Shown one piece after another: positions 24,136 through 33,197 of a DNA stretch of 64,000 nucleotides. The DNA is from Halovenus carboxidivorans (lineage in GTDB: Archaea; Halobacteriota; Halobacteria; Halobacteriales; Haloarculaceae). The translations under genes and the position numbers were made by a program. Numbering within the stretch: position 1 is the stretch's first letter; each line of letters opens with the position of its first letter. Location: positions 248,001 to 312,000 of the forward strand of contig NZ_WUUT01000005.1 in NCBI RefSeq assembly GCF_009831575.1. The letters are read 5' to 3'. The notes below the pieces were generated by a model that saw only the letters and a program-made list of their open reading frames with translations, had not been told where the DNA came from and did no database searches.

Positions 24136-26496
24136 TTACCGGTCGAGCGAGGAGCGAAGCGCCTGGCTGAAGTCGTACGCGGAGTCGTACCGGGCACCGG
24201 GATCCGTTTCGAGGGCGCGCATGACCGGGTCGTCGACCGAGGCGGGGAGATCGGCGACCGAACTCGGCGGCGTGATTTCGCCGTCGAGAATCGCCGACCG
24301 CTCGGCGGCGACCGGCGGCTCCCCGGTGAGTCCGTAGTACGCGACGGCACCGAGCCCGTAGATGTCGACGGTGCCGGCAGCGCTGTCGAACTCGGCGGAG
24401 AGCAACTCCGGCGCGGTGTATGCCGTGATCCGCTCGTCGCCGCGGGCTTCGACGACGGCCCGGCGAAGCCCCCAGTCGTCGACGACTCCCTGCGGGCCCT
24501 CGCCACCCTCGAGAACGTGAACCACGTCGGGGGTCAGGTCCTCGTGGCGGACGTTGTACAGTTCCATCCGCCGAATCGCCTCCGCGGCATCTGTCACGGC
24601 GGCGACGACGCCTTCGGGGTCGGTGCCGGCGAGATCCGCGACGGTCCGTGTCCCGGAGAAATCCTCCACGGCGACCCAGGGCTGCGGCCGGCTGTCCCGG
24701 TCGTAAATCGAGACGACGTTCGGGTGCGTGTGGCCGTTGTACCACTTCGAGACCGCGTTCGTGAACGCATCCGCGGCGTCGTCGTCGGCGTCAGCGAGCG
24801 CGTAGACGCGGGCATCGCCGGGCGCGTTCGTGTGCGTGCCCCGGAGGACGCTGAGACCGTCGGTGTTAGAGAGGCGTGTCAGACTAGCCAGAGCCGGGAC
24901 TTCCCGTTCGAGCAGCGGAGCGACGTTGCCGCCGGCGACTTCGATATCGGTTTCGAGGCGGCGAAGCCACTCGAATCGGTCGTTTGCCATCGCGACGATA
25001 TCGGGGTATCGCTCCCCGGCGTCCGCACGCGTCTCCTCGAGGAGCGAGCGAGCGTGGCTACAGGTGTCGAGGGCGCGCTCGTCGTCACCGTCTTCGAGTT
25101 GGACCTCTGCGTTGTCGAGCAGGCGGTCGATTTCCTCGATCCGGTCGGCGAGTTCCGCCTCGGAGACGGATTGCTCGACCGCACCGGCGGACGCTCCCTG
25201 TGGGTCGGTCGGGCCCGCGCCGGAGGGGACTCCTCCGGCAGACGCCGACTCCTCGGGTCGCTCCGAGGAACTGCCACCCGACAGCAACGCGTATCCGCCG
25301 ATGAGCGTGGCCGCGCCGCCGCTGGCGAGCGCAACCGCGACCGGTGGGCTCGTCGGATCGACTGGCAGAGAGCTGAGAATCTGTCCGGGGTCGGCCGACG
25401 CATCGGAGCCTCCCTGTTCACTCCCCGAGTCGCCGGTACCACCGTCGGAGGTCGGGGGAGTCGGCGGTTCGGTGACGCGGAACTGAGCGAGGGCACTGTC
25501 GTCCCCGGTCCTGATCTCGTAGCTGTACGTTCCCGGGTCGGCCGGTGCCCGGAGGTCAGTGAACCGGACGGTGGTGCTCTCGTTCGGAGAGAGCCTGATG
25601 CTTCGGCGTTCGACCGTCTCGGCGCCGATCACCAGTTCGATCTGTCGCTCCCCTTGCTGTCCGCCGGTGTTCACGATGGTTCCGACCAGTGCGTCGATCC
25701 GCTGTTCGGGTTCGACAGAGAGGCTTTGCGGTCGGATCTCCTCGACGGTGAACTGCGCCGGGTCGGGAGGCACGACCGTTAGCTGTCCCTCGACAGCGTC
25801 GTCGGGGGTGCGAATCGCGTGAGTGAACGTCCGTTCGTCGTCTATCTCCGGGGCGGGAATCGAAAATTCGACCGAGACCGACTCTCCGGAGTCCAGTGTC
25901 ACCTCCTGGGATCCGGCATCGATCGTATCGAGCAGAAGCCGTACCTGCGCGGTTCCGGTACCCGATCCGGTGTTCGTGACCGTCGCCGAGATGGGAACCT
26001 CCTCGCCGGGTTCGACGGTAGCGGTCTGGGGGCGGAGATTCGAGACCGAGAAGACGGGGTTGTCCGGAACGACGAGGACGACCCCCTCTGCGGAACTGTC
26101 TTCGCTCGCGACCGAGAAAGTAAATCGCCGCCGGTCCGTGACATCGGGAACGGGTAATCGAAACGCCACCTGTCTGCTCGCGTCGGCCGCGAGATCCACC
26201 CGCTGGGTCGAAACGACACTACCCGCTAACCGGGCTTCGATCAACTGGCTGCCGTAGACCGTCCCGGTGTTACGGACGGTCGTTGTCACTCGGATCTCCC
26301 CGCCGGGCCGAGTCTCGACCACGGTCGGAGAGAGGTCGGTGACGGTGAACGTCGCGCCGTCGGTCTGCGCGGCCACTTCGCCCGCGCCCGCGGTTCCGGC
26401 GCCGAGGAGTGCCGACGCGGCGACCACATTCCGTAAAAACGCCCGCCGACTCGGCGATACGTCGTCATCGCCGGCCGCCGGGCCGTGTTCTCTCAT
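24136..26496 (-). CDS. Tat-exported CARDB-repeat receptor with cytoplasmic kinase-like domain
   Basis: A 786-residue receptor-like protein. Residues about 15-45 are a twin-arginine signal (SRRAFLRNVVAASALLGAG). About 45-365 hold three CARDB-like beta-sandwich repeats, each ending in an NTG motif (VRNTGTVYG, VTNTGSGTG, VNTGGQQG). A Ser/Gly/Asp linker leads to one membrane helix near 383-405 (VAVALASGGAATLIGGYALL). The cytoplasmic part has a charged helical segment and then a protein-kinase-like C-lobe with HEDLTPDVVHV for HRDLKPxN, DDWG for DFG, and YTAPELL. The Asn and Lys of the catalytic loop are lost and no glycine-rich loop is evident, so it is probably a pseudokinase. Ligand unknown. Confidence 0.85.
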   Translation of the reverse strand: MREHGPAAGDDDVSPSRRAFLRNVVAASALLGAGTAGAGEVAAQTDGATFTVTDLSPTVVETRPGGEIRVTTTVRNTGTVYGSQLIEARLAGSVVSTQRVDLAADASRQVAFRLPVPDVTDRRRFTFSVASEDSSAEGVVLVVPDNPVFSVSNLRPQTATVEPGEEVPISATVTNTGSGTGTAQVRLLLDTIDAGSQEVTLDSGESVSVEFSIPAPEIDDERTFTHAIRTPDDAVEGQLTVVPPDPAQFTVEEIRPQSLSVEPEQRIDALVGTIVNTGGQQGERQIELVIGAETVERRSIRLSPNESTTVRFTDLRAPADPGTYSYEIRTGDDSALAQFRVTEPPTPPTSDGGTGDSGSEQGGSDASADPGQILSSLPVDPTSPPVAVALASGGAATLIGGYALLSGGSSSERPEESASAGGVPSGAGPTDPQGASAGAVEQSVSEAELADRIEEIDRLLDNAEVQLEDGDDERALDTCSHARSLLEETRADAGERYPDIVAMANDRFEWLRRLETDIEVAGGNVAPLLEREVPALASLTRLSNTDGLSVLRGTHTNAPGDARVYALADADDDAADAFTNAVSKWYNGHTHPNVVSIYDRDSRPQPWVAVEDFSGTRTVADLAGTDPEGVVAAVTDAAEAIRRMELYNVRHEDLTPDVVHVLEGGEGPQGVVDDWGLRRAVVEARGDERITAYTAPELLSAEFDSAAGTVDIYGLGAVAYYGLTGEPPVAAERSAILDGEITPPSSVADLPASVDDPVMRALETDPGARYDSAYDFSQALRSSLDR

Positions 26497-26555
26497 TCGG
26501 CCGTCAATTGGAGAGAGTTACTAATAAACGTTCGTCGTTTAGCTAGGTCGGTGGT

Positions 26556-26867
26556 TCAACCGGGCATCGGGCAGAGGCTGGCGGTCAGAACGACCGTCTC
26601 GTCAGTCTCGTTGCGTGCGCCGTGGGAGACCCCCCGGTCGTGATGGACGATCCCGGGGGCGGTGATTTCCGCCTCGGTTCCATCCTGGATGACCGTCACG
26701 GTTCCCTCGGTGACCTGGAAGATGTTCGTCGATTCCGGGTGCTCGTGCGGGGAGAGTTCCGCACCGGGACCCAGCGCGAACGCCTTGACGAGGACATCCT
26801 CGGAGACGACTAACTCCGTGTCCAGAACCTCGCCGTCGTCCGGATCGAGTGATTCGTACAGATCCAT
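26556..26867 (-). CDS. small cupin-domain protein
   Basis: A 103-residue single-domain cupin. The metal-binding motifs are visible: ELSPHEHPESTNIFQVTEG (two His and a Glu in motif 1) and GVSHGARNE (His in motif 2). Such small cupins range from isomerases to sensors; no substrate can be inferred. The ATG at 26867 is taken; a GTG at 26894 would add nine residues (start MSARSISNE). The gene is divergent from the acyl-CoA ligase. Confidence 0.8.
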   Translation of the reverse strand: MDLYESLDPDDGEVLDTELVVSEDVLVKAFALGPGAELSPHEHPESTNIFQVTEGTVTVIQDGTEAEITAPGIVHHDRGVSHGARNETDETVVLTASLCPMPG

Positions 26868-26985
26868 CTCGTTGGAGATACTGCGTGCGGACACTTACTG
26901 TTAGGGGTGTGGGTCTGCGAGGTGCTGATGCCGTCTGTGCCGGGGCGTGACCGACGGTGGACGCGCGGGCCGGCCATGAGCGGGG

Positions 26986-26996
26986 AAATTTTTAAC
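26986..26996 (+). promoter_or_regulatory. TATA box for the acyl-CoA ligase
   Basis: AAATTTTTAAC is centred 29 nt before the ATG at 27020 and only 14 nt before the in-frame ATG at 27005, so it supports a leaderless start at 27020. Confidence 0.6.
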
Positions 26997-27019
26997 ACGA
27001 CGCTATGGGAGCATATGCC

Positions 27020-28579
27020 ATGGACGCCAGTGAGCTTTCGGAGGCCGCGAGGTCGGGTAACGCCGCGCGGTTGCACGAGGAGACGGCACGCCATCACGGG
27101 GACGCACTCGCCGTCGAGTATCACGGAACGACACTCACACACGACGAACTGAGCGCGGAGAGCGCCGCGTTTGCCGGTGCCCTCGCTGACCACGGGATCG
27201 AACCCGGCGACGTACTGCTGCAGTATCTCCCGAACTGTCCGGCGTACTTGACCGGGGCGCTGGGGGCGTTCAAAGCCGGCGTCGCGGTCTCGCCGGTGAA
27301 TCCGCAGTACCGCAAGCGGGAGTTGACGTACCAACTGGAGGATACCGGGGCGTCAGTCGTGTTGACACACACGGCGCTGCTCGACCATCTCAGGGAGGCG
27401 CTGGCCGAAATCGACTGGGATCCGCTGGTCGTCGCAGTCGCCGCCAGCGACGACGACGTGGAGATGTTCTCGGAGATGCGCAGCGACCCCACGTTCGTCG
27501 AGCAGGACGACGACGATATCGCGCTGTTGCCGTACACGTCGGGGACGACGGGGAAGCCGAAAGGCGTCGAACTGACCCACGCGAACTTCCGGGCGCAGAT
27601 GTTCCAGACCCTCGGCCAGGCGAACGACATCCCCGACGAGGAGGTCAGGAGTCTGGTCTGGTTGCCGCTGTATCATATCACCGGGTTCACCCACACGGCG
27701 TGGCAGCCACTGCTCCGAGGCGGCAGCGTCTATCTCCGGAGTGCGGCCAACTGGAAGGGCGAGGCCGGGATGCAACTCATCGAAGAGGAGGGGATCACAC
27801 ACTTCGTCGGGGTGACGGCGATGTACGTCGACATGGTCGAACACGAGGAGTTCGACTCCTACGATCTGACGAGCCTCGAGATGGCCGCCGAAGGGGGAGC
27901 GAAACTGCCCGAGGCGATACAGGAACGGTTCCAGGAGGGGACCGGCGTCGAGATGGACGAGGGGTACGGACTGACCGAGACACACGGCGCGACACACACG
28001 CAGGTGAACTCGACGTACGGGACGAAACACGGCTCGGTCGGCCAGCCGACGCGGCTGACGGACTGCAAGATTGTCGACGAAGCCGGCGAAGAGGTCCAAC
28101 CGGGCGAGCAGGGAGAGTTACTCGTCCGCGGACCACAGGTGATGAAGGGATACCACGACATGCCCGAGACGACCGAGGCGGCGTTTACCGAGCGTGGCTA
28201 CTTCAAAACCGGCGACATCGCCCGCCGGGACGAGCACAACTACTACGAGATTCTCGACCGCAAGAAGCACATGATCAACACGGCCGGCTACAACGTCTAT
28301 CCGAGCGAACTGGAGGAGTTGCTGGCCGAACACGAGGCTGTCGCGGAGGGGGCCGTCGTCGCGATTCCGGACGAACGCCGCAACGAGGTCCCCAAGGCCT
28401 TCGTCGTCCCGAGCGAGGGCGTCGAGCCCGGCGAAGAGGTCACCGAGGAAGAGATCAAGCAGTACTTCCTCGACCGGGTCGCCGCGTACAAACACCCCCG
28501 GGAGGTCGAGTTCATCGACGAACTGCCCCGGACCGCCAGCGGCAAGATCCAGAAATACAAGCTCCGCGGCGAGGACTAA
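27020..28579 (+). CDS. fatty-acid/acyl-CoA ligase (AMP-forming)
   Basis: A 519-residue member of the adenylate-forming family, which activates a carboxylic acid with ATP and joins it to CoA. The AMP-binding core is clear: LLPYTSGTTGKPKGVELTH (P-loop), EGYGLTETHGATH, GYFKTGDIARRDEHNYYEIL, DRKKHMINTAGYNVYPSE and the catalytic lysine in PRTASGKIQKYKLR. Closest in style to long- or medium-chain acyl-CoA ligases; chain length cannot be read. The ATG at 27020 is chosen from the TATA spacing. It precedes glutamate dehydrogenase by 62 nt. Confidence 0.92.
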   Translation: MDASELSEAARSGNAARLHEETARHHGDALAVEYHGTTLTHDELSAESAAFAGALADHGIEPGDVLLQYLPNCPAYLTGALGAFKAGVAVSPVNPQYRKRELTYQLEDTGASVVLTHTALLDHLREALAEIDWDPLVVAVAASDDDVEMFSEMRSDPTFVEQDDDDIALLPYTSGTTGKPKGVELTHANFRAQMFQTLGQANDIPDEEVRSLVWLPLYHITGFTHTAWQPLLRGGSVYLRSAANWKGEAGMQLIEEEGITHFVGVTAMYVDMVEHEEFDSYDLTSLEMAAEGGAKLPEAIQERFQEGTGVEMDEGYGLTETHGATHTQVNSTYGTKHGSVGQPTRLTDCKIVDEAGEEVQPGEQGELLVRGPQVMKGYHDMPETTEAAFTERGYFKTGDIARRDEHNYYEILDRKKHMINTAGYNVYPSELEELLAEHEAVAEGAVVAIPDERRNEVPKAFVVPSEGVEPGEEVTEEEIKQYFLDRVAAYKHPREVEFIDELPRTASGKIQKYKLRGED

Positions 28580-28641
28580 GTCGACGAGACATCACACTGG
28601 CGTGAGGGAGCTTCTTATGCACTGGAGTGTAACCAGATGAC

Positions 28642-29949
28642 ATGGATAGCGATCTGGGACCAGAAGGGGTCGAAACCGTCTGTGAGGTGTGTGAAGTCGA
28701 ACTGGATCGGATTACGGAGGTCGCGCAACTAACCGATCAGGACATCGAGCTACTGCGCCAGCCACGGCGTCGGATCAACGCCAACATCCCCGTCCGGATG
28801 GACGACGGCTCTATCGACGTGTTCCCGTCCTTTCGGATCCAGTACAACGGCGCTCGGGGACCGACAAAAGGCGGGATTCGGTTTCATCCCGGCGTCAACG
28901 AGAGCGAAGTCGACGAACTCGCCTTCCTGATGACACTGAAATGCGCCGTGGTCGATATCCCATTCGGCGGCGCCAAAGGCGGGGTGCAGGTCGACCCGTC
29001 GGAGCTTTCGGCCGGCGAACTCGAACGGCTCTCGCGGGCGTACGTCAGAGAGTACCACGACACGATCGGACCGCAGAGTGACATCCCAGCGCCGGACGTG
29101 AACACGGACGCGCAGATCATGGCCTGGATGCGCGACGAGTACGAACGGCTCGAAGGCGAACACGCCCCGGGTGCGATTACGGGCAAGCCGCCCGCGCTGG
29201 ACGGCAGCGAGGGGCGTGACACGGCGACCGCTCTCGGCGGAGCCGAGATTCTCGACGCCTTCGTCGACCACGCCGACATCGACGGTCAGATCGACGTGGC
29301 GATTCAGGGCTTCGGCAACGTCGGGTCACACCTGGCGCGGTTTCTCCACGACCGGGGGTACAACGTCGTCGCGGTCAGCAACGCCGCCGGCGGGATCCGT
29401 GATCCGACCGGACTCGCGGTCACCGAACTGATCGACGGCTACGAGAGCGAACACGACCTGTTCGAGTTCGACGCGACCGAGATATCCAACGAGGAACTGC
29501 TGACGGCTGATGTCGACGTGTTGATCCCGGCGGCTATCGAGGACCAGATCACCCAATCGAACATGGCCGAGATACAGGCTGCGGCCGTACTCGAAATGGC
29601 CAACGGGCCGACGACGCCAGCAGCCGACGAGTATCTCGCAGAGCAGGGGATACCGGTCATCCCCGATATCCTCGCCAACGCCGGCGGCGTCACCGTCTCC
29701 TACTTCGAGTGGGTGCAGAACACGACGAACGAGTACTGGACGGAACGGCGGGTTCAGGAGAAACTCCGAAAACAGATGCGGACGGCGTTCGAGGCAGTTG
29801 CCGAACTTAAAACCGACGGGCAGCCCGACCGGACGTGGCGAGAGGCCGCCTACACCAGAGCGGTAGACGCCGTGTTGACGGCCGAGAGCTACCGGAGTAA
29901 CATTCCGGATCCGACCGACCGTAGCGGGTCAGGAGTGAGTCCAGACTGA
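28642..29949 (+). CDS. gdhB: glutamate dehydrogenase
   Basis: A 435-residue hexameric-type glutamate dehydrogenase that interconverts glutamate and 2-oxoglutarate plus ammonia. It contains GPTKGGIRFHPGV (substrate lysine), the catalytic-lysine block PFGGAKGGVQVDP, IPAPDVNTDAQIMAW, the Rossmann loop QGFGNVGSHLARFL and NAGGVTVSYFEWVQN. Haloarchaea usually carry several paralogues differing in cofactor use; NAD versus NADP preference is not clear here. The N-terminus has an extra CEVCEVELD stretch. ATG at 28642. Confidence 0.94.
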   Translation: MDSDLGPEGVETVCEVCEVELDRITEVAQLTDQDIELLRQPRRRINANIPVRMDDGSIDVFPSFRIQYNGARGPTKGGIRFHPGVNESEVDELAFLMTLKCAVVDIPFGGAKGGVQVDPSELSAGELERLSRAYVREYHDTIGPQSDIPAPDVNTDAQIMAWMRDEYERLEGEHAPGAITGKPPALDGSEGRDTATALGGAEILDAFVDHADIDGQIDVAIQGFGNVGSHLARFLHDRGYNVVAVSNAAGGIRDPTGLAVTELIDGYESEHDLFEFDATEISNEELLTADVDVLIPAAIEDQITQSNMAEIQAAAVLEMANGPTTPAADEYLAEQGIPVIPDILANAGGVTVSYFEWVQNTTNEYWTERRVQEKLRKQMRTAFEAVAELKTDGQPDRTWREAAYTRAVDAVLTAESYRSNIPDPTDRSGSGVSPD

Positions 29950-30018
29950 GACGGTCAGGCGACGCCATCTCACCCACCGGGGGAACGATGACCGGCGGGG
30001 ACCGTCGGGACGGGTCGC

Positions 30019-31053
30019 TCAGTCGATAGAGATGTGGTCCGATTCCTCGTTGAGTGCCAGGTTCGTCGCGATTTCGGCGTTTCGGACGGCGTACTGCGCG
30101 GTCTGATCGAGGCTGACGAGTACCTCCCGGACCTGCAGTAGCTGTTGGTTGTCCATCTCGGGCAGGTCCGCGAGAATCTCCTGTTCGCGGGTGCTGATCT
30201 CCTCGAAGCGCTGTTTGACCTCGATTGCGGCGTCGTAATCGCGTTCGACGGCCGACTCGACGGCGAGTTCGGTCAGTTCGTTCACCTCGTCGGTGAACTC
30301 CCGGATCCGTCGCATCGTCGACTGGTCGATGTTCAGCGAGTGGCCGTCTGCCTCCAGTGCGATGTCAGCGATGTCTTCGGCGTTGTCGGCGGTCAGTTCG
30401 AGATTCTTCGCGATGGAGCGGTAGCCGATCAGCGGGAAGCCGTCGGTCAGGCCGACCGCCCGGGCCAAGTTCGGGTTCTGGTAGGAGGTGAAGATCAGCC
30501 GAAGCAGAAGGACGAAAATCTTGTTCGCCTGCCGCTCGCGGTTGAGCGCGCGCTGTGCGAGGTCGGGGTTGCTGTGGGCCAGCGATTTCACTGCCTCGTT
30601 TCGCATCGTCGACCCGGTCGATTCCAGTCGTTCGAGCAGATTGTCGAGCGTGAAGTCCTCCGGGTCGACCGAACACCGGATGGCGATGTTCTCCGGCGTC
30701 TCCTCGATGACGCCGAGGCCCATCAGTTGCGTTTCGGCGTTGTAGACGGCGTTTATGTGCTGGCTGTCGAGCGTTTCCCCCTCGTCGGCACGAACGTGGA
30801 TGACCCGACGGCCGAGAACGTACTGCGAGACGATCGCGCGCTCGACGGCGTCTGCCCCGAGGCCGCTGGCGTTGATCACCGCCTCACTCTCCTCTGAGTG
30901 AACGGATTCGGGCATGACGGTCAGTGTGCCCTTACCGCCGAGTCTGAGCGACACCTCGTCTCCCTTCTCGACATCGTACTCCTGTGCCCACTCCGCGGGC
31001 AGCGTCATCGCAAGCGTCGACGGTCCCAGTCGCTGGACTTTCCGCGTTTCCAT
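30019..31053 (-). CDS. AbrB/SpoVT-domain plus PhoU-like regulatory protein
   Basis: A 344-residue haloarchaeal PhoU-like protein. The N-terminus (METRKVQRLGPSTLAMTLPA, followed by KGDEVSLR) is a SpoVT-AbrB beta-hairpin DNA-binding-type domain. The rest is helical with PhoU-like repeats (RNEAVKSLAHSNPDLAQRAL; NAEDIADIALEADG). PhoU proteins damp phosphate-uptake signalling; the archaeal fusions are presumed regulators. No pst genes adjoin it. ATG at 31053; upstream is an AT-rich patch (31074-31092) fitting its promoter. Confidence 0.86.
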   Translation of the reverse strand: METRKVQRLGPSTLAMTLPAEWAQEYDVEKGDEVSLRLGGKGTLTVMPESVHSEESEAVINASGLGADAVERAIVSQYVLGRRVIHVRADEGETLDSQHINAVYNAETQLMGLGVIEETPENIAIRCSVDPEDFTLDNLLERLESTGSTMRNEAVKSLAHSNPDLAQRALNRERQANKIFVLLLRLIFTSYQNPNLARAVGLTDGFPLIGYRSIAKNLELTADNAEDIADIALEADGHSLNIDQSTMRRIREFTDEVNELTELAVESAVERDYDAAIEVKQRFEEISTREQEILADLPEMDNQQLLQVREVLVSLDQTAQYAVRNAEIATNLALNEESDHISID

Positions 31054-31150
31054 ACTCCCTTTACGTTCGCACTGCTACCTTAATCTTATCAATACGTCCT
31101 TGGTCACTCCAAGGGCGACCGGGGACTGTTCCAGTCGGTTCGTGGAGAAA

Positions 31151-32218
31151 TCAGAGTACTTCCATGAGTCGGGTCTCGTACCGACCGACGCGCACGCGCT
31201 GCCAGCCCCGCAGCGACTCGTCGAGCGCCTCGTCGCCGGTATCGACGCGGAGCGCACCGATGTCTTCGAGTTTCCGCCGCGAGGCGACGATCTCGATCTC
31301 GGAGTTACGGATGATCTCCGGCGAGATCTGTTGGTTGCCGCGGCCGAAAATGAACCCCTGGCCGCCAATCGGCGAGACGACCACCGTGTTGCGCTCGCCC
31401 AGCACCGCGGCGATATCATCGGCCGCGCCGTCGGAGACGAGGACTTCGCCGTCGCGGTACACGTCGACGCCGAGCGCGGTGCCGTCGATGCCGAGTTTCT
31501 CCTTGATCGTGCCGAGGGTGCCGCCCGGACCCAGAATGTAGGTTCGGCCCGGTTCCACGTCCTCTGCGAACCCCTCCGCGAGGCCCTCGACGGTGCCGCC
31601 GCTGAGCTGTTTGCCGCCCTGTCGCTGCGGGGCGACGGGGACCGTCGCCAGCGCCCGGAGTTCAGTGTGGACCTCTCCCTCGCGGTACTCGTCCTCGTCG
31701 ATGTCGTTCACCTCGGCGCGCTCGGTGGAGTCGAAGGAGACGGCGACGTGAGCCGCGGCCTCCGGCGTGACCGCGAACACCGCCGAGTAGACCTTCACAC
31801 CGGCAGGGACGCCGAGAATCGGCAGATCCCCGCCGGCGTCGGCAATCGTCTCGGCGACATCGGCCGCGGTGCCGTCCCCGCCGACGAACAATACGAGATC
31901 GAGATCCGCCTCCAGAAAGGCCCGAACTGCTCGGCGGGTGTCCTCGGGGGTGGTCTGTTCGCGTTCCGGGCGCCCGAGCACTTCGGGGTCGAAGCCGTGC
32001 TCGACGGCCTCCGCTTCGCCCATGAGACCACCCCAGGTGTACAGCGTGACCTCGGCACCGGTGTCAGCGAGTTCTGTGAGCATCTCCCCGGCCCGGTCGG
32101 GTGCGCGCATCTCCGCGCCGCGTGCCCGCGCCTCTTCGACTTTCCCGTCAGTTCCTTTGAGTCCGACGCGGCCGCCCATCCCCGCGATGGGGTTGACCAC
32201 GAACCCGAGTCGACGCAT
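31151..32218 (-). CDS. ATP-NAD kinase family protein
   Basis: A 355-residue protein of the NAD-kinase/diacylglycerol-kinase fold family, of the long haloarchaeal type related to AcoX-like proteins. Motifs seen are GFVVNPIAGMGGRVGLKGTDG at the N-terminus, LVLFVGGDGTAADV (the GGDGT nucleotide loop) and TVVVSPIGGQGFIFGRGNQQ. It probably phosphorylates a nucleotide cofactor, but NAD has not been shown for this branch as far as I know. The ATG at 32218 places the first strand correctly; an upstream start at 32245 would add nine unrelated residues. Confidence 0.85.
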   Translation of the reverse strand: MRRLGFVVNPIAGMGGRVGLKGTDGKVEEARARGAEMRAPDRAGEMLTELADTGAEVTLYTWGGLMGEAEAVEHGFDPEVLGRPEREQTTPEDTRRAVRAFLEADLDLVLFVGGDGTAADVAETIADAGGDLPILGVPAGVKVYSAVFAVTPEAAAHVAVSFDSTERAEVNDIDEDEYREGEVHTELRALATVPVAPQRQGGKQLSGGTVEGLAEGFAEDVEPGRTYILGPGGTLGTIKEKLGIDGTALGVDVYRDGEVLVSDGAADDIAAVLGERNTVVVSPIGGQGFIFGRGNQQISPEIIRNSEIEIVASRRKLEDIGALRVDTGDEALDESLRGWQRVRVGRYETRLMEVL

Positions 32219-32290
32219 CACCGACACTACGGGCGAAGCCGACAAAAGCGAACCGGAACGCCTTACTACACCCGCCTGTCAGCATCGTAC

Positions 32291-32413
32291 ATGACAGTAC
32301 TGAACGCGACGCAGGTTGGCGTCGGCGCCGGACCGATCAACATCGCGGCTGCAGTCGTTCTTCTCGGTGGGATCGTTCTCGCTGCGCTGTGGGTGCGTTC
32401 GCTCACGCGGTGA
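32291..32413 (+). CDS. 40-residue single-helix membrane protein
   Basis: A very short gene encoding MTVLNATQVGVGAG, one hydrophobic helix (INIAAAVVLLGGIVLAALWV), and RSLTR. The ATG at 32291 has an AT-leaning patch (TTACTACA) about 27 nt upstream, fitting leaderless transcription, and codon third positions are GC-rich. It is divergent from the NAD-kinase-like gene and convergent with the CinA-like gene. The topology is N-out/C-in by the positive-inside rule. Function unknown. Confidence 0.65.
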   Translation: MTVLNATQVGVGAGPINIAAAVVLLGGIVLAALWVRSLTR

Positions 32414-32440
32414 GAACGCCCTGCAGGCGCACGGCGGCTC

Positions 32441-33130
32441 TTATTCGGGAGATTCGACACGCTCGGTCAGCCAGTCGGCGGCGGCCTCGACGGCGTCTTT
32501 GTCTGTGCTCTGAATCCGCAGTCGCACGTACTCGCCGGGGTAGCTCCCGACCTTGACCCCGAACTGCTCCTGGACCTCCCGCACGCGGTCCAGCAGTTGA
32601 CTCTCCGGTTCGGCCGCCTCGACGACCGCACGGTGTTTCTGCGTGCCGCCGAACTCGTCAGCGATCAACTCGAACATCGCCCGCATCTCCGCAGGAACCC
32701 CGGGGAGGACGTAGACGTTTTCGATCGTACAGCCGGGGGCGACGCCCTCTGGATTGGGAAGCATCTCCGCGCGCTCCGGGATGTGCGTCGTGCCCGGCGC
32801 GAGGTCGTCGCCGGAGTAGCCGCCGCCCTCCGTCAGCCAGCGTTCGACCTCCTCGTCGGCGGCCAGTTCAGTCCCGAACGCGGCCGCGACCGCCTCCATC
32901 GTCATGTCGTCGTGTGTCGGTCCGAGCCCGCCGGTGACGATCACTCTCTCGTAGGCCGCCCGGTACTCGTTGACGACGCGGGCAATCTCGCTCACGTCGT
33001 CCGGAACGACGGTGATTCGGGAGACAGTCGCTCCCGCCTCTGTCAGTCGCTCGGCCAGCCACGAGGCGTTCGTGTTGACCGTATCCCCCGAGAGAATCTC
33101 GTCACCGACGGCGATCAGCGCAACGCGCAT
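32441..33130 (-). CDS. CinA/MoaB-like molybdopterin-binding domain protein
   Basis: A 229-residue single-domain relative of the CinA N-terminus. It begins MRVALIAVGDEILSGDTVNTN and has the glycine-rich TGGLGPTHDDMTMEAVA and VYVLPGVPAEMRAMFE segments. Stand-alone archaeal members have the MoCF fold; related proteins hydrolyse ADP-ribose or bind molybdopterin, so the real substrate is unclear. The ATG at 33130 is fixed by the start of the first strand. Confidence 0.88.
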   Translation of the reverse strand: MRVALIAVGDEILSGDTVNTNASWLAERLTEAGATVSRITVVPDDVSEIARVVNEYRAAYERVIVTGGLGPTHDDMTMEAVAAAFGTELAADEEVERWLTEGGGYSGDDLAPGTTHIPERAEMLPNPEGVAPGCTIENVYVLPGVPAEMRAMFELIADEFGGTQKHRAVVEAAEPESQLLDRVREVQEQFGVKVGSYPGEYVRLRIQSTDKDAVEAAADWLTERVESPE

Positions 33131-33197
33131 ACACGCCGGTACGGACTCGACGGTACAAAGGGGCACTGACTCCCGAGGCCGACCGCCGCAGCGACGG

